In this document: one piece after another, positions 35,684 to 44,547 of the stretch
Numbering within the stretch: the first letter of the stretch is position 1
Layout: each line of letters begins with the position of its first letter
From: Paenibacillus sp. YN15
GTDB lineage: Bacteria; Bacillota; Bacilli; Paenibacillales; NBRC-103111
Direction: 5' to 3'
Length of the DNA stretch: 64,000 nt
Assembly: GCF_003285005.1 (NCBI RefSeq)
Contig: NZ_QMFA01000001.1
Coordinates: forward strand, 62,001-126,000
Position numbers and translations under genes: made by a program
Notes under the pieces: model-generated
Databases searched by the model: none
What the model saw: only the letters and a program-made list of their open reading frames with translations
Told to the model about the DNA's origin: nothing

Positions 35684-36505
35684 ATGGCAGTGATGTGTAG
35701 AGTTCGGTGGGGCAGAATGCTGGCTGCGGCATTGGTTCTTTGGATGGCGATGCTTGCAGCAGGCACTGGAGCAGGATTATCGTCGGCGCAAGCGGAGGGT
35801 GATGAGCCTGAAACCAAGCCGGTTGTCAAGAAGGCGGCCATTGTCATTGATGATTTCGGCAATCAGATGCAGGGCACCCAGGAGATGCTGGATTTGCCCA
35901 TTCCGTTTACCGTTGCCGTGATGCCTTTTTTGCCAACCAGCAGGGAGGACGCGGAGCTGGCCCATGCCCGGGGCAAGGATGTGATCATCCATATGCCCAT
36001 GGAGCCGGTGAAGGGTAAAAAAAGCTGGCTGGGCCCTGGGGCGATAACCGCTGACCTGTCGGATGAGGAAATCCGCAAACGGGTGGAGGCGGCGGTAGAC
36101 GAGGTGCCCCATGCGGTAGGCATGAACAATCATATGGGCTCCAAAGTGACGGCGGACAAGCGGATCATGCGGATTATCCTGCAGGTATGCAAGGAACGCC
36201 AGCTGTATTTCCTGGACAGCCGCACCACGGGTAAAAGCGTCATCGGCGAGCTGGCTGCCGAGCTGGGGGTGCCAACAGCGGCCAACGGATTGTTTTTTGA
36301 TGATCAATACACCATGGAGCATATTATGAAGCAAGCGGAGCTGTTCAAGAAGAAGCTGGACAAGCAGGAAACCTTGATTGCCATCGGACATGTTGGGCCC
36401 CCGGGTAAAAAAACCGCCTTTGCCTTGCGGAAGATTATTCCCCAGCTGGACGGCAAGGCGGAATTTGTCCTGGTGCGGGATTTGGTAAAGCTGGAACAGC
36501 CCTAA
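35684..36505 (+). CDS. Secreted divergent polysaccharide deacetylase family protein (YibQ-like)
   Basis: A 273-residue protein with a signal peptide (about 1-37, ending SSAQA). The divergent polysaccharide deacetylase domain has VKKAAIVIDDFGNQ, VAVMPFLPTSREDAELAHARGKDVIIHMPMEP, AVGMNNHMGSKVTAD and ETLIAIGHVGPPGKKT. Metal-site Asp and His residues of the NodB fold appear as DD and H-x-P. It acts outside the membrane, perhaps on cell wall glycans. The ATG at 35693 is an alternative start. It converges on an amidase gene with a shared terminator between them. Confidence 0.88.
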   Translation: MAVMCRVRWGRMLAAALVLWMAMLAAGTGAGLSSAQAEGDEPETKPVVKKAAIVIDDFGNQMQGTQEMLDLPIPFTVAVMPFLPTSREDAELAHARGKDVIIHMPMEPVKGKKSWLGPGAITADLSDEEIRKRVEAAVDEVPHAVGMNNHMGSKVTADKRIMRIILQVCKERQLYFLDSRTTGKSVIGELAAELGVPTAANGLFFDDQYTMEHIMKQAELFKKKLDKQETLIAIGHVGPPGKKTAFALRKIIPQLDGKAEFVLVRDLVKLEQP

Positions 36506-36518
36506 CCGACCGTCTCCG

Positions 36519-36560
36519 AAAAAAAGAACCGGCCGTTTATTTCACGGACCGGTTCTTTTT
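36519..36560. terminator. Bidirectional terminator between deacetylase and amidase genes
   Basis: A perfect 12-bp stem AAAAAGAACCGG/CCGGTTCTTTTT, giving T runs on both strands, between two convergent genes. Confidence 0.92.
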
Positions 36561-36561
36561 G

Positions 36562-37275
36562 TCACTTTTGGGGGATTGTTTTGCTTTTATTTCCGGCATA
36601 GCTGGCGAAATCCTCCTTGAGGGCATCCGTGCAGGCCTTGGCAATAGCATCGGCCAGCTTTTGCTGGAACTGGGGAGTAACCAGGAGCTGCCGGTCTTTT
36701 TTGTTGGAGAGAAAGCCCATTTCCACAATGACGGAGGGGATGCGGCCATGAGTAAGCACATAGTAGCTTTTGCTGGCCACCGGTTCGGTGTTGGTGCCAT
36801 ATAGCCGGTTCAACTCCTGCTGCAGCTTCATCGCCAGCCGTTTGCCCTGCTCCTGGTTCTTGCGGTAAATAACCAGCGGTCCGCTGCGTGCAGCATTGGC
36901 AGTCCAGTTCACATGGAGGCTCAGCATAAAAGCCGGCTTCAGCTTATTGGCGATTTCCACTCTCTGGGCCAGGTCGCGGCGGTGCCGGCCTCCGTTTTTT
37001 CCCGGATTGTCGTCGCTTAGGGCGTAATCCGTGGTCCGGTTGATGCTGGCGGCCACATGGCGGCTTTGCAGCAGCGAATACAGCTTCAGGCCCACCGCCA
37101 GATTGATGTCTTTTTCCAGGATGGTGCCGTAGGTGGTTCCGCTATCCACTCCTCCATGCCCCACATCGATGACAATGCGGGCGCCTGGGGAAGCGAGCTC
37201 CGGCGGTGCCGCCGACGAAGCTCCGGGACTGGCCAGAAGCCCCGTCGCAAGGACTCCCGCCCATATGACTCGCAT
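36562..37275 (-). CDS. N-acetylmuramoyl-L-alanine amidase (Amidase_3)
   Basis: A 237-residue secreted zinc amidase. The signal peptide covers about residues 1-22. The catalytic domain shows VIDVGHGGVDSG (zinc His), EKDINL (zinc Glu), MLSLHVNW (second His) and SVIVEMGFLSNKKD (catalytic Glu). It cleaves the lactyl-peptide bond of peptidoglycan. AAGGAGG lies seven bases before the ATG. The last four codons and the stop (I-P-Q-K-stop) lie inside a copy of the CCCCCAAAAGTGA repeat, so the C-terminus appears to have been supplied by that element. The size is near CwlD, but no specific assignment is made. Confidence 0.92.
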   Translation of the reverse strand: MRVIWAGVLATGLLASPGASSAAPPELASPGARIVIDVGHGGVDSGTTYGTILEKDINLAVGLKLYSLLQSRHVAASINRTTDYALSDDNPGKNGGRHRRDLAQRVEIANKLKPAFMLSLHVNWTANAARSGPLVIYRKNQEQGKRLAMKLQQELNRLYGTNTEPVASKSYYVLTHGRIPSVIVEMGFLSNKKDRQLLVTPQFQQKLADAIAKACTDALKEDFASYAGNKSKTIPQK

Positions 37276-37450
37276 ATCGTTTCCTCCTTGAAAGAGATTC
37301 TCCGCCGGTTGGTCAACAGATTCCCGAATAGTCTCCCGCACCCCTGCGGGCTTCATACATTTTTGAACGATTTCCTTCGTCCGATGCGGTTAAGGGGGGA
37401 AATGAGGGGAATACTACCATGTATATGCAATAGTCATCGGAGGGATGGAA

Positions 37451-39154
37451 ATGACATTAAGCCTGGTGTTGATGTTTGTTCAACTGTTTTTTGCCGTGGT
37501 GATCGGATTGTACTTCTGGAATCTGCTGCGCAGCCAGCAGAGCAACCGGTCGGCGGTGGACAAGGAATCCAAAAAGGAGCTGGATAAGCTCAGGAAGCTG
37601 CGCTCCATCTCCCTGACCAAGCCGCTTTCGGAAAAGACACGGCCTTCGTCGTTATCGGATATTGTTGGACAAAAGGAAGGGCTGAAGGCGCTAAAGGCGG
37701 CGCTGTGCGGCCCCAATCCCCAGCATGTGATTATTTACGGGCCTCCCGGTGTAGGGAAAACGGCGGCAGCCCGGGTGGTGCTGGAGGAGGCCAAGAAGAA
37801 TCAAGCCTCCCCGTTCCGCAATGATGCCAAGTTTACGGAAATTGACGCCACTACCGCCCGTTTTGACGAACGGGGGATCGCCGACCCGCTGATCGGCTCC
37901 GTCCATGATCCCATTTACCAGGGAGCAGGGGCCATGGGGGTGGCAGGCATTCCCCAGCCCAAGCCGGGAGCCGTCACCAAGGCCCATGGAGGCATTCTGT
38001 TTATTGATGAAATCGGCGAGCTTCACCCCACCCAAATGAACAAGCTGCTGAAGGTGCTGGAGGACCGGAAGGTCTTCCTGGAATCCGCCTATTACAATTC
38101 GGAGGATAACGGCATACCGGGATATATCCATGATATTTTCCAAAACGGCCTGCCTGCGGATTTTCGTCTGGTGGGGGCAACCACAAGAACGCCCCAGGAA
38201 ATCCCGCCGGCCATCCGCTCCCGGTGTATGGAGATTTTCTTCCGGCCCCTTCTGCCCGATGAGATTGGCCAGATTGCCTCCGGCGCATTGAAGAAGATCG
38301 GTTATCCCGAGAATCCCCAGGCTGTGGAAGTGATTAAGAAATACGCCACCAACGGCCGCGAAGCGGTAAATGTGATTCAATTGGCTGCGGGGTTGGCCAT
38401 GACGGACAACCGCAACGAGATAACGCCTGCCGATGTGGAATGGGTGGTGAACAGCAGCCAGATCCCGCCCCGTCCGGAGCGCAAGGTGCCGGCGGAGCCC
38501 AAGGTGGGGTTTGTCAACGGCTTGGCGGTATATGGCCCCAACCTGGGTACCCTGTTGGAAATTGAAGTGACCGCCATTCCCGCCGCTGCAGGCAAAGGCT
38601 CCTTCACCATTACCGGTGTAGTGGATGAAGAGGACATTGGCGGCGGCTCCCGGACCCTGCGCCGCAAGAGCATGGCCAGAGGCTCCGTGGAGAATGTGCT
38701 GACCCTCTTGCGCAGCTTGGGCTTCCGGCCTTACGACTATGATCTTCACATTAATTTTCCCGGCGGCATTCCCATTGACGGCCCGTCGGCAGGGGTTTCC
38801 ATGGCAACGGCTATCACCTCTGCGCTGACGCAGATTCCTGTGGACAACCGCCTGGCCATGACCGGCGAAGTCAGCATTCACGGCCGTGTCAAGCCGGTAG
38901 GCGGTGTAGTGGCCAAGGTAGAGGCGGCCTTCCAGGCAGGGGCTGTGAAGGTGCTGGTGCCCAAGGAAAACTACCAGGATACCTTCAACACTCTACAGGG
39001 ACTTCGTGTGGTGGCGGTGGACACCATCCAGGAGGTGCTGCAGGAATCGCTGGGGATTCGCTTCCAGGAGCCGGCCCCTGCCCCCTCTGTGCTGACGGCG
39101 GATGTGCTGACGGCTGCTCCTGCGCCATTTTTCCACGCGGGTCCGAAGGAATAG
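37451..39154 (+). CDS. lonB: ATP-dependent protease LonB
   Basis: A 567-residue Lon protease of the Bacillus LonB type, without the long LonA N-terminal domain. One membrane helix (about 2-22) is followed by a charged linker. Walker A GPPGVGKT is near residue 97 and Walker B GGILFIDEIGEL near 180. The proteolytic domain has Ser in DGPSAGVSM near 445 and Lys in RVKPVGGVVAKVEAA near 488. In B. subtilis it is associated with sporulation and the forespore. ATG 37451 has GGAGGG six bases upstream; ATG 37445 abuts it. It lies next to lonA as in Bacillus. Confidence 0.94.
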   Translation: MTLSLVLMFVQLFFAVVIGLYFWNLLRSQQSNRSAVDKESKKELDKLRKLRSISLTKPLSEKTRPSSLSDIVGQKEGLKALKAALCGPNPQHVIIYGPPGVGKTAAARVVLEEAKKNQASPFRNDAKFTEIDATTARFDERGIADPLIGSVHDPIYQGAGAMGVAGIPQPKPGAVTKAHGGILFIDEIGELHPTQMNKLLKVLEDRKVFLESAYYNSEDNGIPGYIHDIFQNGLPADFRLVGATTRTPQEIPPAIRSRCMEIFFRPLLPDEIGQIASGALKKIGYPENPQAVEVIKKYATNGREAVNVIQLAAGLAMTDNRNEITPADVEWVVNSSQIPPRPERKVPAEPKVGFVNGLAVYGPNLGTLLEIEVTAIPAAAGKGSFTITGVVDEEDIGGGSRTLRRKSMARGSVENVLTLLRSLGFRPYDYDLHINFPGGIPIDGPSAGVSMATAITSALTQIPVDNRLAMTGEVSIHGRVKPVGGVVAKVEAAFQAGAVKVLVPKENYQDTFNTLQGLRVVAVDTIQEVLQESLGIRFQEPAPAPSVLTADVLTAAPAPFFHAGPKE

Positions 39155-39178
39155 GCGGTTTCACCCATCAATGAGACA

Positions 39179-39225
39179 GAACCGGACTGCGGTCCGCAGA
39201 CCTTCTGCGGCGGGTCCGGTTTTTC
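39179..39225 (+). terminator. Terminator between lonB and lon
   Basis: AACCGGAC/GTCCGGTT outer stem with inner TGCGG/CCGCA pairing, then TTTT. Confidence 0.8.
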
Positions 39226-39335
39226 ATTTTTGGGGAGGAGCTTCAGGCATAACTGCGGAATTGGTGTTTTAAAAGCGCATTTGATACAATGGGGTCACGA
39301 GTTTTGTTGTTCTGACCAAATGGAGGTGTCATGCA

Positions 39336-41678
39336 ATGGTGCCGAATGTGAATAAAGGGAAGTTCCGCAGGATTCCCCTTTTGCCTTTGCGCGGCCTGCT
39401 TGTTTATCCCAGCATGGTGCTGCATCTGGATGTGGGCCGGGAGAAGTCCGTCAAAGCGCTGGAAAAGGCGATGGTGGAGGACAGTCTGATTCTCTTGTGC
39501 TCCCAGTCCGAGATGAATATTGAAGAGCCGACGAAAGAAGATATATACCGCGTGGGCACCGTTTCCCGTGTCCGCCAGATGCTGAAGCTGCCCAACGGCA
39601 CCATCCGGGTGCTGGTGGAAGGGGTCAACCGGGCGGAGATTATGGAGTTTGTGGCCAATGAGGAGTTTTATGAGGTGGCGGTCCGGGAATGGCATGAGAA
39701 ACCCGCCGACGATCCTGAAATTGATGCGTTGATGCGCTCCGTGCTGGGCCAGTTTGAGCACTACATCAATCTCTCGAAGAAGGTGACGCCGGAGACCCTG
39801 GCCGCCGTTTCGGATATTGATGAGCCCGGTCGGCTGGCGGATGTCATTTGCAGTCATCTGTCTCTTAAAATCAAGGATAAGCAGGAGATTCTGGAGACTC
39901 TGGATGTCCGGGAGCGGCTGGAGAAGCTGCTGGACTTTCTGAACAATGAGCGCGAGGTTCTGGAGTTGGAGCGCAAGATCAATCAGCGGGTCAAGAAGCA
40001 GATGGAGAAGACCCAGAAGGAATATTACCTCCGGGAGCAGATGAAGGCCATCCAGAAGGAGCTGGGCGAGAAGGAGGGCCGCGCTGGAGAAGTAGAGGAG
40101 CTGCGGAGCCAACTGGAGGGCAGGGAGCTGCCCGAGAAGGTCCGGGAGAAGGTGGAGAAGGAAATCGACCGCCTGGAGAAAATGCCAGCGTCTTCTGCCG
40201 AGGGCGGCGTTATCCGCAACTATATCGATTGGCTCTTGGGCCTTCCCTGGGGCAAGCTGACCGAAGATGATCTGGATATTGTCCGGGCCGAAGAAATTCT
40301 GAATGAGGATCATTACGGCTTGGAGAAGCCCAAGGAGCGGGTGCTGGAATACTTGGCGGTGCAGAAGCTGGTTAAGCGGCTTAAAGGCCCCATTCTCTGT
40401 CTGGTCGGCCCTCCAGGGGTAGGCAAAACCTCTATCGCCCGTTCCATGGCCCGGTCCCTCGGCCGGCAGTTCATCCGCTTGTCCCTGGGCGGCGTGCGGG
40501 ATGAGGCGGAAATCCGCGGCCACCGCAGAACCTATGTGGGAGCCATGCCGGGACGGATCATCCAGGGCATGAAAACGGCGGGCACCATGAATCCGGTAGT
40601 GCTGCTGGATGAAATCGACAAGATGGCCATGGACTTCCGGGGCGATCCCGCGGCGGCGCTCTTGGAGGTGTTGGACCCGGAGCAGAACAATACCTTCAGC
40701 GACCATTTTATTGAGCTGCCTTTTGACCTGTCCAAGGTGATGTTTATTACCACAGCCAATGCCGCTCACAATATTCCCCGGCCGCTCTTGGACCGGATGG
40801 AAATGCTGTATATTCCCGGCTACACGGAAATCGAGAAGCTGAAGATCGCCGAGCGCTATCTGCTGCCGAAGCAGAAGCGGGAGCACGGTCTGGAAGAGGA
40901 GCAGCTCCAGGTTGGCGAAGGGACGCTTCTCCAGCTGATCCGGGAATATACCCGGGAGGCGGGGGTGCGGAATCTGGAGCAGCAGGTGGCCAGCCTTTGC
41001 CGCAAAGCCGCCAAGGAAATTGTGAAGGACCCGGAGAAAAAGCTGCTGGTAACCGAAGAGCTCCTGAAGGAATACCTGGGTCCTGCCAAGTTCCGCTACG
41101 GCATGGCTGAGGAACAGGATCAGGTGGGAGCGGTCACCGGCTTGGCCTGGACAGAGGTTGGAGGCGACACTTTGGTGATCGAAGTGACCGTCATGCCCGG
41201 TACGGGCAAGCTGACGCTGACAGGCAAGCTGGGCGATGTGATGAAGGAATCCGCGCAAGCCGCCTTCAGCTATACCCGGTCCAGGGTGAATGAGCTGCAT
41301 ATTCCCGCTGATTTCCATGAGAAAAATGACATTCATATCCATATCCCGGAGGGCGCCATCCCCAAGGACGGCCCTTCGGCAGGCATCACTATGGCTACCG
41401 CCCTGATCTCCGCTTTAACCAATGTGCCCGTCAGCCGTCATGTGGCGATGACCGGAGAAATCACTCTCCGCGGCCGGGTGCTGCCCATCGGCGGGCTGAA
41501 GGAGAAGTCCCTGGCAGCCCACCGGGCCGGTATCCGGACGGTGCTGATGCCCAAAGACAATGAAAAGGATCTGGAGGAAATTCCGGAGAGCATCCGGGAA
41601 GCCATGACCTTCATTCCTGTGGGGCATATGGATGAAGTGCTGGAGCATGCTCTTGTACAGCTTATCCCCCAGAAGTGA
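39336..41678 (+). CDS. lon: ATP-dependent protease La (LonA)
   Basis: A 780-residue Lon. The N-terminal substrate domain (about 10-205) starts [26 protein letters not shown], followed by a coiled region, Walker [10 protein letters not shown] near residue 357 and the Ser/Lys dyad (DGPSAGITM near 680, [17 protein letters not shown] near 720). It degrades misfolded and regulatory proteins. GGAGGTG precedes the ATG. TTGGTG-N18-TACAAT at 39261-39290 is a possible promoter. The last codons I-P-Q-K and the stop fall inside the first of two tandem 60-bp repeats. Confidence 0.97.
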   Translation: MVPNVNKGKFRRIPLLPLRGLLVYPSMVLHLDVGREKSVKALEKAMVEDSLILLCSQSEMNIEEPTKEDIYRVGTVSRVRQMLKLPNGTIRVLVEGVNRAEIMEFVANEEFYEVAVREWHEKPADDPEIDALMRSVLGQFEHYINLSKKVTPETLAAVSDIDEPGRLADVICSHLSLKIKDKQEILETLDVRERLEKLLDFLNNEREVLELERKINQRVKKQMEKTQKEYYLREQMKAIQKELGEKEGRAGEVEELRSQLEGRELPEKVREKVEKEIDRLEKMPASSAEGGVIRNYIDWLLGLPWGKLTEDDLDIVRAEEILNEDHYGLEKPKERVLEYLAVQKLVKRLKGPILCLVGPPGVGKTSIARSMARSLGRQFIRLSLGGVRDEAEIRGHRRTYVGAMPGRIIQGMKTAGTMNPVVLLDEIDKMAMDFRGDPAAALLEVLDPEQNNTFSDHFIELPFDLSKVMFITTANAAHNIPRPLLDRMEMLYIPGYTEIEKLKIAERYLLPKQKREHGLEEEQLQVGEGTLLQLIREYTREAGVRNLEQQVASLCRKAAKEIVKDPEKKLLVTEELLKEYLGPAKFRYGMAEEQDQVGAVTGLAWTEVGGDTLVIEVTVMPGTGKLTLTGKLGDVMKESAQAAFSYTRSRVNELHIPADFHEKNDIHIHIPEGAIPKDGPSAGITMATALISALTNVPVSRHVAMTGEITLRGRVLPIGGLKEKSLAAHRAGIRTVLMPKDNEKDLEEIPESIREAMTFIPVGHMDEVLEHALVQLIPQK

Positions 41679-41791
41679 CGAGAGGCTCTGAAGCGAAATC
41701 CGAGTACTTTTGGGGTAGCCCCCGTCCAATCATCCCCCAAAAGTGACGAGAAGCTCTGAAGTAAAATCCGAATACTTTTGGGGGAGCCCCC
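41664..41791 (+). repeat. Two tandem copies of a 60-bp CCCCCAAAAGTGA element
   Basis: Copies run 41664-41723 and 41732-41791, separated by 8 bases. Each begins ATCCCCCARAAGTGACGAGA, continues with GCTCTGAAG and ends CTTTTGGGG...AGCCCCC. The ends CCCCCAAAAGT and ACTTTTGGGGG form an 11-bp inverted repeat around about 30 bases. The first copy provides the lon stop codon; the second lies just before the engB ribosome site. Confidence 0.8.
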
Positions 41792-41821
41792 GAAAACAGC
41801 ATGTGTGGAGGTAGGAACCCC

Positions 41822-42448
41822 TTGAAGAATGTAAATGCAGAATTTATTATCAGCGCGGTCAGTCCCGCGCAATATCCTCTTGACGCTCTGCCGGAGATTG
41901 CTCTGGCAGGGCGCTCCAATGTGGGCAAAAGCTCGCTGATTAACCGCATGATTAACCGGAAGAATCTGGCCAGAACCAGCTCCCAGCCGGGAAAAACTCA
42001 GACGCTGAACTATTACCGGATTAATAACCTATTGTATTTTGTGGATTTGCCCGGTTATGGCTATGCCAAGGTTTCCAAAACCAGGCGGGAGGAATGGGGC
42101 AAATTTATTGAGGGATATCTGACCGGTCGGGAGGAGCTGAAGCTCCTGATCCACCTCATTGATTTGCGTCATCCCCCTACCGCCGGCGACATTGCCATGT
42201 ACGAGTGGTCCAAGCATATCGGCTTAAACGTATGTGTAGTCGGCACCAAGGCGGATAAAATCTCCAAGGGCCATTGGCAGAAGCATGCCAAGATCATCAA
42301 AGACGGGCTGGGCTTCGATCCGCGGGACTCCTTTGTGGTGTTCTCGTCGGAAACCGGCCTGGGCCGGGAGCAGCTGTGGGAGATTATCTCCCGCGCAGCT
42401 GAGCTGCCTGTGGAGCAGGAAGCGGATGGGGCGCCAAAGGCACCGTAA
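41822..42448 (+). CDS. ysxC: Ribosome biogenesis GTPase YsxC/EngB
   Basis: A 208-residue EngB GTPase needed for assembly of the large ribosomal subunit. Motifs in order: G1 GRSNVGKSS near residue 29, G2 [11 protein letters not shown]3 [11 protein letters not shown]4 VGTKADKI. The start is TTG, with GGAGGT nine bases upstream. It follows lon as in B. subtilis, but with the repeat pair in between. A terminator follows. Confidence 0.96.
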   Translation: MKNVNAEFIISAVSPAQYPLDALPEIALAGRSNVGKSSLINRMINRKNLARTSSQPGKTQTLNYYRINNLLYFVDLPGYGYAKVSKTRREEWGKFIEGYLTGREELKLLIHLIDLRHPPTAGDIAMYEWSKHIGLNVCVVGTKADKISKGHWQKHAKIIKDGLGFDPRDSFVVFSSETGLGREQLWEIISRAAELPVEQEADGAPKAP

Positions 42449-42453
42449 ATGAG

Positions 42454-42492
42454 GAAGAGCAGGGAGCGTTGGCGCTTTCCTGCTCTCTTTTT
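42454..42492 (+). terminator. Terminator after ysxC
   Basis: AGAGCAGG pairs with CCTGCTCT, with an inner AGCG/CGCT stem, then CTTTTT. Confidence 0.85.
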
Positions 42493-42504
42493 GTCTTGCT
42501 GATG

Positions 42505-43461
42505 TTATGACAAGGGGGGCTTCCCCAGCTTCTTCACTTCCTCGGGAGTAAAGCCGGTTGCCGCGGCGATGGCCTCCGGGTCCAATCCCATTTCCAGCAG
42601 TTTTCGGGTAACTTCCGCTTTTCCTTCCGTTTTCCCTTCCATCCGGGCTTCCTTCCTCGCTTTCCGAAACATGCTGTCCAAAGTTTGCTCCAGGCTCATG
42701 GCGGTTCCTCCTTTATTCTCAAAAATAAAATTGGCAATGGACTTGCGGCTGCCGGGCATTCGTTTGGCAAGAATACCGTCCATCCATGTGAAAAGCCGCT
42801 CCCGGTTATCTTCGGGCAGCTGCTTGATTACACCCATGAGCTGGGACAAACGGTTTTGCAGATCCGTCCGGTCCTTCGCCTGCTCCAGCATAAACACTGA
42901 ACCGATGGTATTGGCCAATTCCAAAAGATCCTGTTCCTTATACCGGACTACATCCAGCAGTATATATTCAAAGTCGATTAAATGGGAGCCAAAGAGATTC
43001 TCCCGGGCAATCACCTGGCGGAATCGGCGGCTGGCTGTCCAGGAGCGTTTGCCGTTATACAGCACGATGGGGATAATGGGCGGGAGGCGGAAGCTTTTGC
43101 TGCGCGCAGCGGCCTTGGGCTGCTGTTCCAGCCAATAGCGCCATACCTCAACCTGGTAAAGCAACAGCCGGTAAGGCATCAGGTAATCCACGCGGGATTG
43201 AAACTCGGTTAAGATGTAAACCAGAACCTCCTGACCGCGGAGCTTGGCCTGGTACACCAAATCCGCTTCCTTCTTGCGGAAGTCCTGAAGAATGAAGGAG
43301 CAGGGAACCGGCTCCAAATCGGCTTCCCGAATCTCGTCAACCCACCCCAGCTGCACGAAAGAACGGAGCAGTTCGACGAATAATTTTTTGCTTGAAAATA
43401 GAAAGCGGTACGAGGTGTCATGAGAGTGGTGAAGAGTTTCGGTTTGCTTTAAATCCGGCAA
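42505..43461 (-). CDS. Rpn family recombination-promoting nuclease/putative transposase
   Basis: A 318-residue PD-(D/E)xK-type protein of the Rpn/YhgA transposase_31 family. The nuclease core includes HDTSYRFLFSSKKLFVELLRSF, READLEPVPCSFI, KEADLVYQAKLRGQEVLVYILTEFQSRVDYLMPYRLLLY (Asp, then E-x-Q) and IIPIVLYNGKRSW. The C-terminus is an Arg/Lys/Glu-rich helix (RKARKEARMEGKTEGKAEVTRKLLEMG). The start is TTG, with GGAGGT seven bases upstream. It lies on the opposite strand between ysxC and ysxD, genes adjacent in Bacillus, so it appears to be a later insertion. Confidence 0.9.
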   Translation of the reverse strand: MPDLKQTETLHHSHDTSYRFLFSSKKLFVELLRSFVQLGWVDEIREADLEPVPCSFILQDFRKKEADLVYQAKLRGQEVLVYILTEFQSRVDYLMPYRLLLYQVEVWRYWLEQQPKAAARSKSFRLPPIIPIVLYNGKRSWTASRRFRQVIARENLFGSHLIDFEYILLDVVRYKEQDLLELANTIGSVFMLEQAKDRTDLQNRLSQLMGVIKQLPEDNRERLFTWMDGILAKRMPGSRKSIANFIFENKGGTAMSLEQTLDSMFRKARKEARMEGKTEGKAEVTRKLLEMGLDPEAIAAATGFTPEEVKKLGKPPLS

Positions 43462-43534
43462 TAGTAATACCTCCAGTATACCATAATGAAAATAAAACCG
43501 TCTCATCTGAAAACGCGACAACCCGCACACGGAC

Positions 43535-43575
43535 GCAAAAAAGCGCCGGTTATCCCCGGAAGGGAGCCGGCGCGT
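43535..43575 (-). terminator. Minus-strand hairpin with T run, no obvious gene upstream
   Basis: On the minus strand GCGCCGGCTCCC...CCGGCGC forms a strong stem followed by TTTTTT. No minus-strand gene lies upstream of it, so it may end an unannotated small RNA or be a repeat remnant. Confidence 0.5.
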
Positions 43576-43744
43576 GCTTCGCGCTTGATCGTATGTAAAA
43601 TTTTATCATGTTGCCGGGCGGCTGTCTATCCCTTCCAAACAAATGGTCAATATTTTGGAGCGTCCCCCCTGCTCGCTGTGCTTGGTCCCGGTTTCCGGCC
43701 ATAGAATAAATACAGGCTATCGGAAATCGAAAGGAGGGAGCCGG

Positions 43745-44275
43745 ATGAGAAGAAGGTGGTCCGGGTTCTGGCTTGCCGTGCTGTTATTTATCCTGTTTGC
43801 GGCTATGCCCTTGTGGCAGCTGGCCGATTGGCGTTCCGCCAAGAAGGGACAAGAGCAGGCAGTGGCGCTGCTTTATCAGGTGACTCTGTTTCAAATGGAA
43901 ATGATGGGCAATGCGGTTTCCCAACAACAGGTTCCTGCGGCGACGACGGAGCTGGAGGAATGGAAGCGGGCCGTTTATTCTGCGGCATACGCTCATACGC
44001 GGCTAAGTGCGGCTGCTGACGGACAGATACCGGCGAAGCTGGAGGGATTGGAGACGCTTCTGCAATGGATCACCCGCGTCCAGGTAGGAGGCGGCAGGGC
44101 TCTTGCCAAGGAGGAGGCGGAGCTGTTGCGTCAAGCGGCGCCTCTTTGCGCCAAGATCACCGCAGCATACGGCAAGCTGATGAATGACGGAGCAGGCATT
44201 TCGGGAGGCGCAAGCGGGGAACTGAAGAAAACCGATGCAGAACTTGCAGAAATGGTCAAAAAGAAATTAAAATAA
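43745..44275 (+). CDS. YsxD-like membrane-anchored protein
   Basis: A 176-residue protein with one N-terminal membrane helix or signal anchor (about 5-25, WSGFWLAVLLFILFAAMPLW) and a helical Ala/Glu-rich exterior or interior domain ending in a Lys-rich tail. The function is unknown. In B. subtilis the similar-sized ysxD lies between ysxC and hemA, and the position matches here. AAAGGAGG precedes the ATG. A 60-bp repeat follows its stop. Confidence 0.65.
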   Translation: MRRRWSGFWLAVLLFILFAAMPLWQLADWRSAKKGQEQAVALLYQVTLFQMEMMGNAVSQQQVPAATTELEEWKRAVYSAAYAHTRLSAAADGQIPAKLEGLETLLQWITRVQVGGGRALAKEEAELLRQAAPLCAKITAAYGKLMNDGAGISGGASGELKKTDAELAEMVKKKLK

Positions 44276-44320
44276 CAATTGGGCGGATGATTCCAAAGTT
44301 GGAATGGGCAAACTAAAGAC

Positions 44321-44412
44321 ATCCCCCAAAAGTGACGATAAGCTCTGAAGTCAATTCCGAGTACTTTTGGGGGAGCCCCCATAGGACATGACACCAAGAG
44401 TGACGATAAGCC
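44321..44412 (+). repeat. 60-bp CCCCCAAAAGTGA element plus a partial copy
   Basis: A full copy at 44321-44380 has the same length and ends as those after lon. It is followed by a partial, decayed copy (CCAAGAGTGACGATAAGCC, 44394-44412). Confidence 0.75.
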
Positions 44413-44437
44413 TGTTCAAGATTTGGACACAGTTATA

Positions 44438-44452
44438 TAAGAATCATTCTAA
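44438..44452. promoter_or_regulatory. PerR/Fur-like box upstream of hemA
   Basis: TAAGAAT-C-ATTCTAA is a 7-1-7 inverted repeat with one mismatch. Read on the other strand (TTAGAATGATTCTTA) it matches the PerR consensus TTATAATNATTATAA at most positions. A TATAAT -10 lies at 44462-44467, so a bound repressor would block the hemA promoter. PerR control of hemA is established in B. subtilis; its use here is inferred. Confidence 0.55.
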
Positions 44453-44547
44453 TAAGTGTGATATAATTTGAACAAAGCGCCAAGCTTGCATTATACCGTT
44501 TTCAGGCTATCCCAAAAACCCATGACAAACAGAAGGCGGGTGTACAT

